Position numbers and translations under genes: made by a program
Source of the DNA: Carettochelys insculpta
Lineage: Eukaryota; Chordata; Testudines; Carettochelyidae
NCBI RefSeq assembly: GCF_033958435.1
Contig: NC_134138.1
Coordinates: forward strand, 204,919,298 to 204,983,297
Direction of reading: 5' to 3'
Length of the DNA: 64,000 bases
Shown: one piece after another, positions 55,016-64,000 of the stretch
Layout of the letters: each line of letters starts with the position of its first letter
Numbering within the stretch: the first letter of the stretch is position 1
Notes under the pieces: generated by a model
The model's input: the letters and a program-made list of their open reading frames with translations, nothing else
Database searches by the model: none
What the model was told of the DNA's origin: nothing

Positions 55016-56158
55016 CCCTATATTGATAAAAGTAAAGGTCAAAGTCAAATTTTAGATCTTAGAAAGAAAAGTGTCAGAGAAAGACTTCTATTGAATTCAA
55101 TGGGTTTTCTTAGTTTGAATCTAGAGAAGCAGAGAAAGGAGTCAAAGATGACCCCAAGATTGTGAATTCAAAGTACAAGGAGCATGGTACAAAGGTTAGT
55201 AAAAGAGAACCAGACAGAGAAGAGGGAAGAGGATATAAAATCTGTTTCAAATATGATGAGTATGACCTGGTGATAAAGTTCTTCCTGAAAAGATAGTGGA
55301 GAAAGACCAGCAGAGATTTATGACTGACAAGAAGGGGGAAGGTCAGAAGTGAAAAGGACGAGAGAGCGCCAAATGCAAGTGTTTGAAAAGTCCTTCAGGA
55401 AGGCTCCAGAGAGGGAGGATGAAACCCTAGAGGACTCCAGCAGAGAGGACAAGGGGAAGAGTAGACCAGAGTTGGTGAAGATTCAGTCAGTAAGAAAAGA
55501 GGACAGCCACAAGAAAGCCAGTCTTACAACTTTTCTGACTGTGAGTGAGAATAGCCTTGGGACACCCATTTTTCAGGTAAGGGACAAGTGAATAGTTTAT
55601 TACAATCACAAAACTGCAAAAGGGATGCCCTAAGTGAATGCATATGTTACATTAGCCTGAGACCAGCTATGAGGATAGCACAGAGCCATGCAAACCTGTG
55701 TTGGAGAAGGTATGGCTCAGGGAATTTAGAATGGTATTTTTAACATTGGAGGCCTGGGGTATTAGTGTCCCGGACATTTACAGTAACACACTGTCAAAGA
55801 ATTGCTTAGTGACCATTTAGTATGCAGTGATCCTCCTTTTTGCTGAAATTTTTGAGCAAGAAAGAAGTATATTTTCTGGTCTTTGATCTGGGCTTGTTAC
55901 ATACGGGATACTCAATTCTTCTAATGCTGTACAGATCTTCCCCATGTTATCTGGAAAGGCTGAATATTGTGATGCCAACGCTCCTCCTCTTATGACAACT
56001 GACTCTCAGAAGATGGACTGTTCATGCCTCCTGATGTGGAAAAAACTAATACAGCATTAACTTTGTTGTGCATTTGTGGGAATGTAGCACACCTCCACAG
56101 CCTGACACATGGCCTTAGAAAATGCTTTCCGCAAGGTCCAGAAGAACAATGCTGTGGA
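55016..56158. other. Unassigned purine-rich stretch
   Basis: Purine-rich segment with AGTCAAAGATGACCCCAAGATTGTG (about 55140-55164), wording I associate with an old dispersed repeat, not classified. No gene. Confidence 0.4.
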
Positions 56159-56415
56159 AGGTGACGTCTACACATGAGAGTTTTGTAGACAAAACTGTAA
56201 TTTTGTAGACAAAACTTGCAGAGCGTCTACACGCAAAATGTGTTCTGTCAACAAAAAAGCTATGTAGATGCTCAGGGTGCATTTTTGTTGACAGAGCAGA
56301 TCAAAAGATCAATTGGCTTTTATGTGTAGATATGATCTGTCTACGGAAGTTTTGTCAGAACATCTCTTCCAACAGTAACTGCTGTAGACAAAAGCTTCTA
56401 GTGTGGATGTAGCTG
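56159..56415. mobile_element. TGTCAACA-type Harbinger MITE
   Basis: GGTGACGTCTACACATGAG at the left and CTTCTAGTGTGGATGTAGC at the right form imperfect inverted ends. Inside are GTTTTGTAGACAAAAC palindromes and GTGTTCTGTCAACAAAA. Opposite orientation to 37386-37638, with the same motif order. Confidence 0.65.
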
Positions 56416-56499
56416 GAGTGTCTGACTCCTTCCTCTCCTATGCAAAGAGGGAGGTTCAGGCGTATAGGAAAAGAATCCAGCTACATATGAATCTTGAGG

Positions 56500-57477
56500 A
56501 GGGGTAAGCCATAATTTTTGATGGGCGGGTCACACCAAGAATTTGGTAAGTGGTCAAGGGCAGCAGACTTCCAAAATATTAAGAAGGAGGTATGGCATCT
56601 AGGATGGAGGTTGAGTGCAGGAGGGAGCTCACGGTGGAGGACTGGAGTACAGGGGCAGGTATGGGGCTTGGGTGAAGGAGGGGATTGTGACCTGTGGCAG
56701 GGAGGGAGGTGCAAGGTCTGGGAGGAGGCAAGCATGCAGGATATAACTGACCTGGAGAAAGGGCACAGAAGAGAGTGGAGGTAAGAGGTGTGTGACCTAG
56801 GACAGAGGCTGGGTTGTAGGAGGGGGTGCAGGTCCTGGGAGTGAGATGTGACCTGGGGTAGGAGTGCAGGAGGGATGCAGGATCTGGAAGGGGATCTGGG
56901 TACAGGAGAGGATTCTGATCTGGAGGTGGGATACAGGAAGGAGTGCATGGTCTGGGAAGAGCTGGCACCTAGGGCAGAGTTGCAGGAGGGGGTGAGGAGG
57001 GTTTGGTTTGTGACCTGGGATGAGGAGTTGTAGTCAGGAAGGGGTGGGGGACCAAGTGCAGGCTCTGGCTCAGAGGTGCCTACCTTAGCTCCCAGTCAGC
57101 AGGCTAGTGGGACCTCAGGCAGTCTCCCTGCCTGCTGCACCCCTACATGCTCAAAGTGACCAGCTGCTAGGGCCATGTGTGTCCCAGTGCCCAACGCACC
57201 ACATGGGAGGGGGTGTGAAGCTCCGTGTACTACCTATACCACAAGCACAGCCCAGGCAGCTCCCATTGGCCAGTTTCTGACCAAAAGGTGCTGCAAGATT
57301 GTGCCCTCAGCCCACAGGTGTGTGCAGCAGGCAGACACGTACATAGCCCCCAGTGCTGGCCAATGTGAGCAGCGTGTGAAGGTGCAGCAGGAGGGGATAC
57401 CGCCTGAGGCCGCTGCTAGGCTGCAGGATGGTGGTGGGTCAGATCCAGACCATGGGCCTTATTTTGCCCACCTTTGG
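56500..57477. mobile_element. hAT MITE with minisatellite core, perfect TSD
   Basis: Ends AGGGGTAAGCCATAATTTTTG and, inverted, CCAAAGGTGGGCAAAATAAG. TCTTGAGG is duplicated perfectly at 56492-56499 and 57478-57485. The interior at 56580-57030 is a G-rich array with GGAGGGxxTGTGACCTGGG-like units of about 40-60 bp. Same family as 46793-47219 in reverse orientation. Confidence 0.87.
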
Positions 57478-57546
57478 TCTTGAGGAACATTCAAGAGCAC
57501 TGATGTTAAGAAGTCTGTTAATTCCTTATCTTGTGTTTGACTAGAT

Positions 57547-57742
57547 CAGGCGTGTCCAACCCGCGGCCCACGGGCCGCATGCAGCCCTGGACAGCTAGTA
57601 ATGCAGCCCCACAAGATCGTAAACTTTTAACATTATTATGTGATTTATATACATTAACTATATTATATATTTTATATGCGGCCCAAGACAATTCCTCTTC
57701 ACTCAATGCGGCCCAGGCATGCCAAAACATTGGACACTCATG
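57547..57742. mobile_element. Compact hAT MITE, perfect 8-bp TSD
   Basis: Ends CAGGCGTGTCCAACCCGCGG and, inverted, CATGAGTGTCCAATGTTTTG. GACTAGAT is duplicated perfectly at 57539-57546 and 57743-57750. It is 196 bp, with internal GCGGCCC motifs facing each other and an AT-rich centre. Confidence 0.9.
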
Positions 57743-57750
57743 GACTAGAT

Positions 57751-58475
57751 AGTGTAGCTGGGGGATAGTGTAGCTAATCATGACCCTCTGGGTACATACC
57801 CATTGCAGCTGCTGATGTAATTTCTGGCTCAGACAGACATATCCACGCTAGCACTGACTGAGCTAGCACACTAAGGCCATGTCTTTTCTACTGTCTTTGT
57901 CTGATGCCAAGTTATATCAGCATAAAGCCACTGCTATTAGTATATTGCTTGTGCATGTGCATAATAGGTTCTGCATATACTTATCATGAATGGTCAGATG
58001 TGTGTACAGTGTGCTACACCAGGGGCACGTTTCCCACTGCACAACTCCACCTTGTGCAGCTCGCTATCTTTTGGAAGTTTCAGCAATGCATGTAAGGTAG
58101 AAATGAGTCAAGCAGGGGTGACTCCACCCAAATGATCCATTTTCCAGCCTGAAGCAGTTTCCATCCCCTAATGTCATCCGTATTCTATAATTTTAACACT
58201 TCTTTAAAAAAATTCCACAAACTGAGTCTGGCGTCTCTGACAGAACCATGGAGCCCATATACCTGCTCTACACTATTGTCACAAGCATGTTATCCATGAT
58301 CCTCCTGTGCCCTAGGAGAAACCAAATTGGCAGGGAATCTGACCATTTCTTGGAGAACAGATTGCTTAGGCAAATAGCAAGAAACAGTTCAGAGATGTTG
58401 GTGTTCACAGAGCAGGTGGCGTGCTGCTCCTAGGTCTGAGAAGTGAGCCTGGGAGGATTCCATCATGATACAAAC
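57751..58475. other. Unassigned non-coding stretch
   Basis: Nothing recognised; a 14-bp direct repeat GATAGTGTAGCTxG at 57748-57776 is local. Confidence 0.45.
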
Positions 58476-58479
58476 TTGG

Positions 58480-58672
58480 GATGGGGAGCAGTGGCTGCAA
58501 ATTTTAGCACTGGCCTTCTAAACCCAGTTCAATCCTTAAGGAAGCCATTTAGGAATTGGGGCAAATAGATGGGTGGGATGGTGCTTGGTCCTGCCAAGAG
58601 GGCAGGGGACTGGACTAGATGACCTCCCAAGGGCCCTTCCAGTTCTAGGAGATGTACAGCTCCATTATATTA
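58480..58672 (+). repeat. tRNA-derived SINE with CR1-like tail
   Basis: Head GGGGAGCAGTGGCTGC (A-box region) and CCCAGTTCAATCC (B box), body AAGCCATTTAGGAATTGGGG, then GGTGCTTGGTCCTGCCAAG, tail GACTGGACTAGATGACCTCCC, ending in a short ATTAT run. It is the best-preserved copy of the turtle SINE in the window. Confidence 0.78.
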
Positions 58673-58892
58673 TATTATGTGCCAAGCTTATCCTGCCCTC
58701 TAGCTCAGGGACACCAGAATGAGAGCTGCTGACGGTGGAGAAGCAAGTGGCAATCACATTGCGGCAATCAGTATCACAGAGGTAGCCGTGTTAGTCTGTA
58801 TCTTCGAGAACAACAAGAAGTCCTGTGGCACCTTATAGACTAACAGATATTTTGGAGCATAAGCTTTTGTGGGCAAAGACCCACTTTGTCTC

Positions 58893-60030
58893 AAATCTCT
58901 ACAAAATACTAGACAACGATCAGGTATCCACCCCAAAAGATATTGCCAAATTCATCCATTTTCTCCTCACCCATAATAATTTTACACTCCACAACTGCTT
59001 TGTCCAAACCATGGGAGCAGCCAGGGGTTCTAGGATGACTCCCCAACATGCCAGTCTCTTCATAGGCCACCTTGAGGAAGAATCCGTAGACTAATGCACC
59101 GCGAAATCAATTATATAACTGAGATACATTTAATATATTTCTATCCTCTGGACGCATGACTTATACTCCTTCATAGATTTCCATCACAACTTCAGCAACC
59201 ACCACTCATCCATCAAATTCTTACCAGAATATTCCAATCCCTGCATCAGCTTCCTGGACACCACAATCATCTTCAACAAAGGAACCCTACAGGCAGCTAT
59301 GTACAACCTACTCCCCAGATCACCATACTTAGCTTCACAGATGCCATAATCACCCCCAAAACACCAAGAAGCCTGTTATCTATAATTACACACTCAGATA
59401 CCACAAAATATGCTGCAAGGAGCAAATCCAGGATACATACCTAAGCACGCTCAAAACAGCCTTCACCAAATAACAAGACTCAACCAGAAAAGTAGATGGC
59501 ATCACAACATGGATCACCCAAATACACCAAGAGAAAATTCAATATGGAAAGCACCTCACCTCTGAGTGTATATCCCTATATGCCACTTACCACCACACAT
59601 CTGAACCCCTATGTGTATTCATAAGACTCACAACCCATAGCTCCCTCCTCCAGCCTACAAACAACCCCCAAACCTCTCACCATGCTCATCTGAAGCGCAC
59701 CACTTTAAAGTGCCACCAGAAACTCATAGCAACAGGTGTAAAACTTGTTAAACATATCCCTACTGCTTGGATAATCAGGAACCCCCATAACACACCTTTC
59801 AAGATTCATGGGTCCTAAACATGCCCGTCACATGTGGTATACCTCATTCAATGCACTAACTGTTCCCAACATCAACTATGTGAGTGAAAACAATGCACCA
59901 TTCCTTTCTTGGATGGACTTCCACAGGAAAGTGATAAAAGACAAAAACAGAGCACCTGTAGGCAAATTCTTTTCACAGAGTAATCACTCTCAGAATGGTC
60001 CCTTGAAATATGTGCTAACTGCTTCTGCTA
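58893..60030 (+). pseudogene. PLE polyprotein relic (RT and GIY-YIG traces)
   Basis: RT traces: DIAKFIHFLLTHNNFTLHNC and MGAARGSRMTPQHASLFIGH (58932-59085), then DFHHNFSNHHSSIKF and CISFLDTTIIF in other frames. Endonuclease traces: HMWYTSFNAL (59827 region, decayed VVYLIQC) and DFHRKVIKDKNRAPVGKFFS with NHSQNGPLKYVL (59917-60015). Stops are frequent and the YxDD region is unrecognisable. Dead copy. Confidence 0.65.
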
Positions 60031-60050
60031 AACAATCTATTCCATCTTGT

Positions 60051-60301
60051 CAAAACAAAAAAGCAGTCAATTAGCACTTTAAAGACTAACAAAATAATTC
60101 ATTAGGTGAGCTTTCCTGGGACAGACCCACTTCTTCAGACCATAGCCAGACCAGAACCATGGTCAGAACATACCAGCTATGGTCTGAAGAAGTGGGTCTG
60201 TCCCACGAAAGCTCACCTAATAAATTATTTTGTTAGTCTTTAAAGTGCTAATTGACTACTTTTTTAATATTATATAGACTAGCACGGCTTTCTCTCTGTT
60301 A
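60051..60301. mobile_element. Inverted PLE tail dimer (family B), 14-bp TSD
   Basis: The left arm (minus) runs CAAAACAAAAAAGCAGTC to GACCAGAACCATGG; the right arm (plus) runs AGCTATGGTCTGAAGAAGTG to TAGCACGGCTTTCTCTC. The direct repeat CTATTCCATCTTGT is identical at 60037-60050 and 60302-60315. It is inserted inside the PLE 58772-60435. Both arms carry the hammerhead-like core. Confidence 0.9.
60184..60217 (+). ncRNA. Hammerhead-ribozyme-like motif in PLE dimer
   Basis: CTGAAGA (60184-60190), extra A, perfect GTGGG/CCCAC stem (60192-60196 with 60202-60206), GAAA (60207-60210), GCTCACC. The inverted arm (about 60102-60136, minus strand) has the same order, but its GAAA box reads GGAA. Confidence 0.42.
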
Positions 60302-60529
60302 CTATTCCATCTTGTGTTTAGCTGTGAGGCTGAGTGCCTTTCTCAGATTTGAAGAACAGTTCTGTGTAGCTCAAAAGCTTGTCTCTTTCACCAACAGAAG
60401 ATGGTCCAATAAAAGACCTCAGCTATGCTGTTGCTCATGGAAAAGATACAACACTTTCATATATTTATGAATACAATACGTATATAGAAAGAGAGAATGA
60501 CAGTCTCTACATAATTTTTTATTACAGAC

Positions 60530-60645
60530 TCCGTAAAATGCTTCACAGAGGTAAACAAGAGCTAGTATCTTAATTTTACAGAAGGGGATAACTGAAACAT
60601 ACATAAGTGAATTGACTTACCAAAGATCACATAGTGAGCTGTGCA
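60530..60645 (+). repeat. Ancient SINE remnant (MIR/CORE-like)
   Basis: AATTTTACAGAAGGGGATAACTGA, AAGTGAATTGACTTACC and AAGATCACATAGTGAGC follow the order 'attttacagatgggg..aactgagg..gacttgcccaaggtcacaca'. Ends not visible. Confidence 0.45.
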
Positions 60646-61018
60646 AATAACTGATTTTTTTTTTAGTTTATTGGAAAAACCAAAATATTGAAAATAATCA
60701 CTTGGAGTCAACCTGAAATGAAAATCTTTTTCTCTAGGAATCAAAGAAGATTTTTAAGAAAGTTGCAGGTTCAACCAAACTTTTTTTTTACATGAAATCA
60801 AATATTTCATTTTGTTTTTTAGGGCTTTTTACCTTCTTAAAGTAAAATTCAAAGCATAAGGTCCATTTTGAATTAAAAAATCAAATTTTTCTGTTTCAGA
60901 AATGTCAAAATAAAATGTTTCCCCTTGTTCCCTGACAGTTCAGAAAATGTTCACTAATGTTTTTGTTGACCCAAAACCTGCATTTTTTTTTTAAATTCTT
61001 CCCAGAGATTTCACTCAG
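60646..61018. other. Unassigned AT-rich stretch
   Basis: T- and A-runs; no gene or repeat recognised. Confidence 0.5.
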
Positions 61019-61292
61019 TCCTGGTCTACACAGACATTTATGCCATCATGACTATGTCTCTCAGGGGTGTAAGTGCCTCTGAGTGACATAGCTGAACTGT
61101 TCCAATCCCAAGTATAGACAGTGTTAAGTCAACAAAAGAATTCTCCCATCAGCCTACCTACCACCTCTCAGGGAAATGGATTACCTGCAGTGACAAGAGA
61201 TCTCCTGCCAGTGAGCATAGGCTGCATCCATGCTGAAGAGACACAGTGTAGAGTTGCAGCACTGTAGCATTTTCAGTGTAGGCATAGCCAGA
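61019..61292. mobile_element. GTCTACAC-ended turtle MITE (hAT-like)
   Basis: CTGGTCTACACAGACATTTATG, ATGACTATGTCTCTCAGGGG, AGAATTCTCCCATCAGCC, CCACCTCTCAGGGAAATGG, GTAGCATTTTCAGTGTAGGC in the order I know from a common turtle MITE. Flanking duplication not convincing. Confidence 0.65.
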
Positions 61293-62562
61293 TGTCAGAT
61301 GGACACTTAAAACACTGGAGAGGTGCAACTGCACTGCTGTAGCACTTCACTGAAGAGCTACTTCTATCAGCATAGTTAATCCACTTCCATAAGAGGTAGT
61401 AGTTACGTTGAAGGAGAAGCCTCCTGATCCCACTTGGACATTCAGTCCACGAGACCATAGTTGTAGAATAGAGCCAATGTACTACATGGATTCCTTTTAA
61501 AACACATGCAATGAAAGATAACAATTATGGGAATATAACTACCTAGATGCATTTTAAATATGCAGCATGTGTAAAAATGACTTACCAGGGTGTCCTAGCT
61601 GTATGGAAAATGTAAGCTGTATGATAGACTTTCCATTAAAGGAAAGTTATAAAACATGAACTAGATATTACCTGGGGGGAAAAGTCTGTGAAATTGATAT
61701 TTTTACTCAGCAAAAGAGAAGATTTTAACCTCTAAATATGCAGAGACACTATATCAAGTATCACAAATATGCGTTGGTGCTACAGCCAACAACACTTCAT
61801 TATCAGTTCTACAAGCAAATTAGGTGAGAAAATTACTTGTCTTTTTATATTTATTTATAAAAAAAAACCAAAGAGAACAATTCTATTACCACGGCATATT
61901 ACATAGTGATTTCTTGTCTATCTTAGTCTTCTCCTCTGCCACATATCTGCACATTCTTTTATTATATAGAAAATTATTAATTTCTCTATTACTCTTTTCA
62001 TAATGTACTCTGTAGCTTTGAAGAGTGTGCTGTGCAGGGTAACTGTGTTGAGAACTGAAGAAATGGTAGGTCCAGCAGAAGCTGTTGCTTTCCCCCATTG
62101 TTTATTTGTTTTAGTTCCAGTCTTTTGCCTTTTCACTCCATAAATCTCAATCCTTTCTGATACTAGAAATGACTTTAGGTATCTCAAGAACAAGTCCCAG
62201 GTTCTAACCTCATCCTGTGGAGTACTGAGCAGGTCTAGGGAAGGAATCAAAGGAAAAGGCTGTTACTGAAATGCTTCCCTTTTGGGGTTGGAGCGGGGCA
62301 GTTTTCAAATTTTAAAGTTTAAATTAAAATTTTCCTCTAAAGCTTAACATTCAAAAATTGTCAACAAGTTCCAGACTCCTACTGAGTTGCACTGGAATCT
62401 CTGACTTTGTGCTATCAGCACCTCAGACTAGGAGGCCCTGGCAGCCTGATCCTGACCTCACTATCACTGCTGAAGATAAAGAGGGGTTCCAAGGGAATTA
62501 AGTGCCTGCAAACACGGTGTGAGCTCCCAATCAGGACTTTAAGGCCTCACCCTCGTATATAT
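61293..62562. other. Unassigned non-coding stretch
   Basis: No gene or repeat recognised. Confidence 0.5.
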
Positions 62563-63390
62563 CGGGGTGCTCACCCTTTTTTACCTTTCTGAGGCCTTCC
62601 AACATGCAGGGTCTTCTTACCAATTGTGGTGCCCTATGCAGCCCTAGCACCTGCACCTGCCCTTCTGCAGGAAGAGGCCAGAGATACACTCCAGGAGTGT
62701 GGGGCCACAGGTTCAGTTGCGGAGAGGGGGTAGGAGCAGGACAGGGAGGCTCAGCTGAAGACTGGGGAGCAGACAGGAGGTGCGGCTGGCGGTGAGAGTG
62801 ATGTTTTCCCCTTCTAGCAGAGAAGCAGGTGATGAGCAGTACGGGACATGGAAGCTGTCCTGAGTCCTGTCCTTTTTTTGGGTGGGGAGGGCTCCCTGGA
62901 GCTTGGGGGGCCCAGAGGTATTAGAGGGGTGGGCACATGGCACTGGCTGGAAAATGGGCATCAGCCTGTTCCAATCCACCAGCTCACAGCTGCATCACTC
63001 TGCTTCCTGCCACCAGTGAGTGTGGGTGGCAGGGGGGCATGGCCCTGCCCTTTCTGCTAACTTCTTCCCTGGATGACACAGACAGGTGCCGGGCGAGTGG
63101 AGTGGACTGGGGCCAGATCACTCTGTTTCCCACCACCACGGCTAGGGAGTGCAGGGAAGGGCCTGAACCCTGGTGCCAGCACCAGCACCTGCTCCCCCTG
63201 CAGATCCCCTGGGCTGTGTTGCTTGGAGCAGGGGGAACTTGGGGGGAGAGGTGGAAAGGGGACACAGCAGGAGTGGGGAGGGGGTGTCCCAAGCTCAACA
63301 CCCCCTTAGGGAGGGCCCTGCCAGGGGTCTGGCTGGAGAATGGGGCTGGCTACAGCGTTAGAGGTGGCAGATGCAGTGCAGAGCTGCATA
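62563..63390. mobile_element. GC-rich hAT-like element, left end only
   Basis: Starts CGGGGTGCTCACCCTTTTTTAC then CTTTCTGAGGCC, the left end of a hAT family I recognise (CAGGGGTGCTCAACCTTTTT). The interior is GC-rich. The right end is unresolved: the left-flank octamer GTATATAT recurs at 63591-63598, but without a matching inverted terminus. Confidence 0.5.
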
Positions 63391-63393
63391 GAG

Positions 63394-64000
63394 TAGGGTA
63401 AGCAAACTTTTTACATTGGGTCCCCCTTTGATGTCCCTGCAATTAGCAAGTCCTCCCTGTCCCCCTACCTGTCTCATGTAATCCAAAGCAATGGAAATTT
63501 CAGTTACGCTCATATGAAACAACAGCGTTGTCTTGCTGTCTAAATGAGTGTGGGTGCATGAAAACACACATCGAGACTGCGGACTAGCGAGTATATATGG
63601 CCACCACAGAAAGAGACACTATCTGCTCAATGTAAATGGTTGGACATCATTTTTTAAGTTGTTGCTTAATTACCTGCACCAGCTCCTCTCAGCCAGACCC
63701 GCCTGCTACCTCCAAGCAGGAAGCAGCCTCCAAGTCAGGCTACCGCTCCCATCCCAACCCCAGAGCAGAGGGAGCCGGTTGGGGGGTTCTGGAGGGGGTG
63801 GAAAAAGGAGATGGAAATGATCCAGCAACAACTACAGAGGAAGAGGACAACAGCAGAGGAGGGAGGAGAGGTGCAAGTATGGGTAGGGCATTGGGGACCA
63901 TGCAAAGTAGGGCCAGAGCCTTGGAGGAAGAGGCAGAGTAGGTGGTGTGGCCTCAGAGGAAGAGGTGGAGCAGGGGTGGGGTCTTGGAATAAGGGGTGGG
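63394..64000. mobile_element. hAT-like element, truncated by window end
   Basis: Starts AGGGTAAGCAAACTTTTTAC, TTGGGTCCCCCTTTGATG, wording of a turtle hAT family with (A/G)GCAAACTTTTT ends. A purine-rich array follows (63760-64000, GGAAGAGGxxGAGxAGGG-like). The right end lies beyond the window. Confidence 0.5.

Larger units (their letters stand above)
58772..60435 (+). mobile_element. Composite Penelope-like element
   Basis: Begins with a family A PLE tail in reverse orientation (58772-58892: CACAGAGGTAGCCGTGTTAG to CAAAGACCCACTTTGTC), then PLE coding relics on the plus strand (58893-60030), and resumes after the nested dimer 60051-60301 with a third tail type (60346-60425: TTTGAAGAACAGTTCTGTG, CAAAAGCTTGTCTCTTTCACC, GATGGTCCAATAAAAGACC). 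Reverse-oriented terminal sequence at the 5' side is a known PLE property, but here the two tails are of different families, so it is either a template-switch chimera or two insertions. Confidence 0.65.

Noticed and set aside
63591..63598. Right target duplication GTATATAT for the hAT-like start at 62563
   Set aside because: The octamer matches but the adjoining sequence lacks the inverted terminus expected next to it, and TATATA-rich octamers recur by chance.

Overview
The window reads as non-coding DNA from a vertebrate, most probably a cryptodiran turtle, built almost entirely from transposable elements. The turtle call rests on recognised repeats: CR1 LINE 3' ends, tRNA-derived SINEs with a CR1-like tail, Penelope-like elements (PLEs) with GIY-YIG endonuclease remnants, many hAT MITEs that end in GTCTACAC or in heavily paired termini, and CpG-rich, TTCGAA-rich Harbinger elements. 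From memory the last kind fits soft-shelled turtles (Trionychia) best; that is inference. No bacterial features, host exons, tRNA or rRNA genes were recognised. The only convincing intact protein-coding genes belong to a transposon.

Layout. 1-3.4 kb: tail of a hAT copy, a decayed PLE (RT plus GIY-YIG) and a MITE remnant. 3.4-8.3 kb: CR1 3' end, a hAT-like MITE and sparse old repeats. 8.3-15.9 kb: hAT MITEs (8262-8451, 9824-10912, 13539-13771), a non-autonomous Harbinger (8583-9293) and a long palindromic Harbinger MITE (14896-15331). 16-23 kb: AT-rich DNA with few recognisable repeats, a CR1 remnant and one PLE tail dimer. 23,168-27,537: an apparently intact two-gene Harbinger transposon. 27,610-31,369: a 3.8-kb hAT copy with a dead transposase and a perfect 8-bp target duplication. 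31.5-37.6 kb: old CR1, a decayed second Harbinger lineage and related MITEs. 37.7-44.9 kb: nested hAT, PLE and CR1 insertions. 45-57.8 kb: hAT MITEs with GC-rich minisatellite cores, a second palindromic MITE, SINEs and a hAT nested in a hAT. 58-64 kb: a composite PLE interrupted by another PLE dimer, a hAT-like MITE and GC-rich hAT-like starts running off the window.

How the parts work together. The Harbinger at 23.2-27.5 kb has the classic two-protein design: a spliced DDE transposase (minus strand, 417 aa, D204/D292/E328) and a convergent spliced Myb/trihelix-like partner (plus strand, 405 aa as read from its first in-frame ATG). The non-autonomous copy at 8583-9293 carries the same two ends, so this element or a sister is the likely source of its machinery. 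Five palindromic PLE-tail dimers are each flanked by a 10-15 bp direct repeat, so each looks like one retrotransposition event. The tails carry a hammerhead-ribozyme-like core (CTGANGA, a 5-bp hairpin, GAAA), the most interesting signal in the window.
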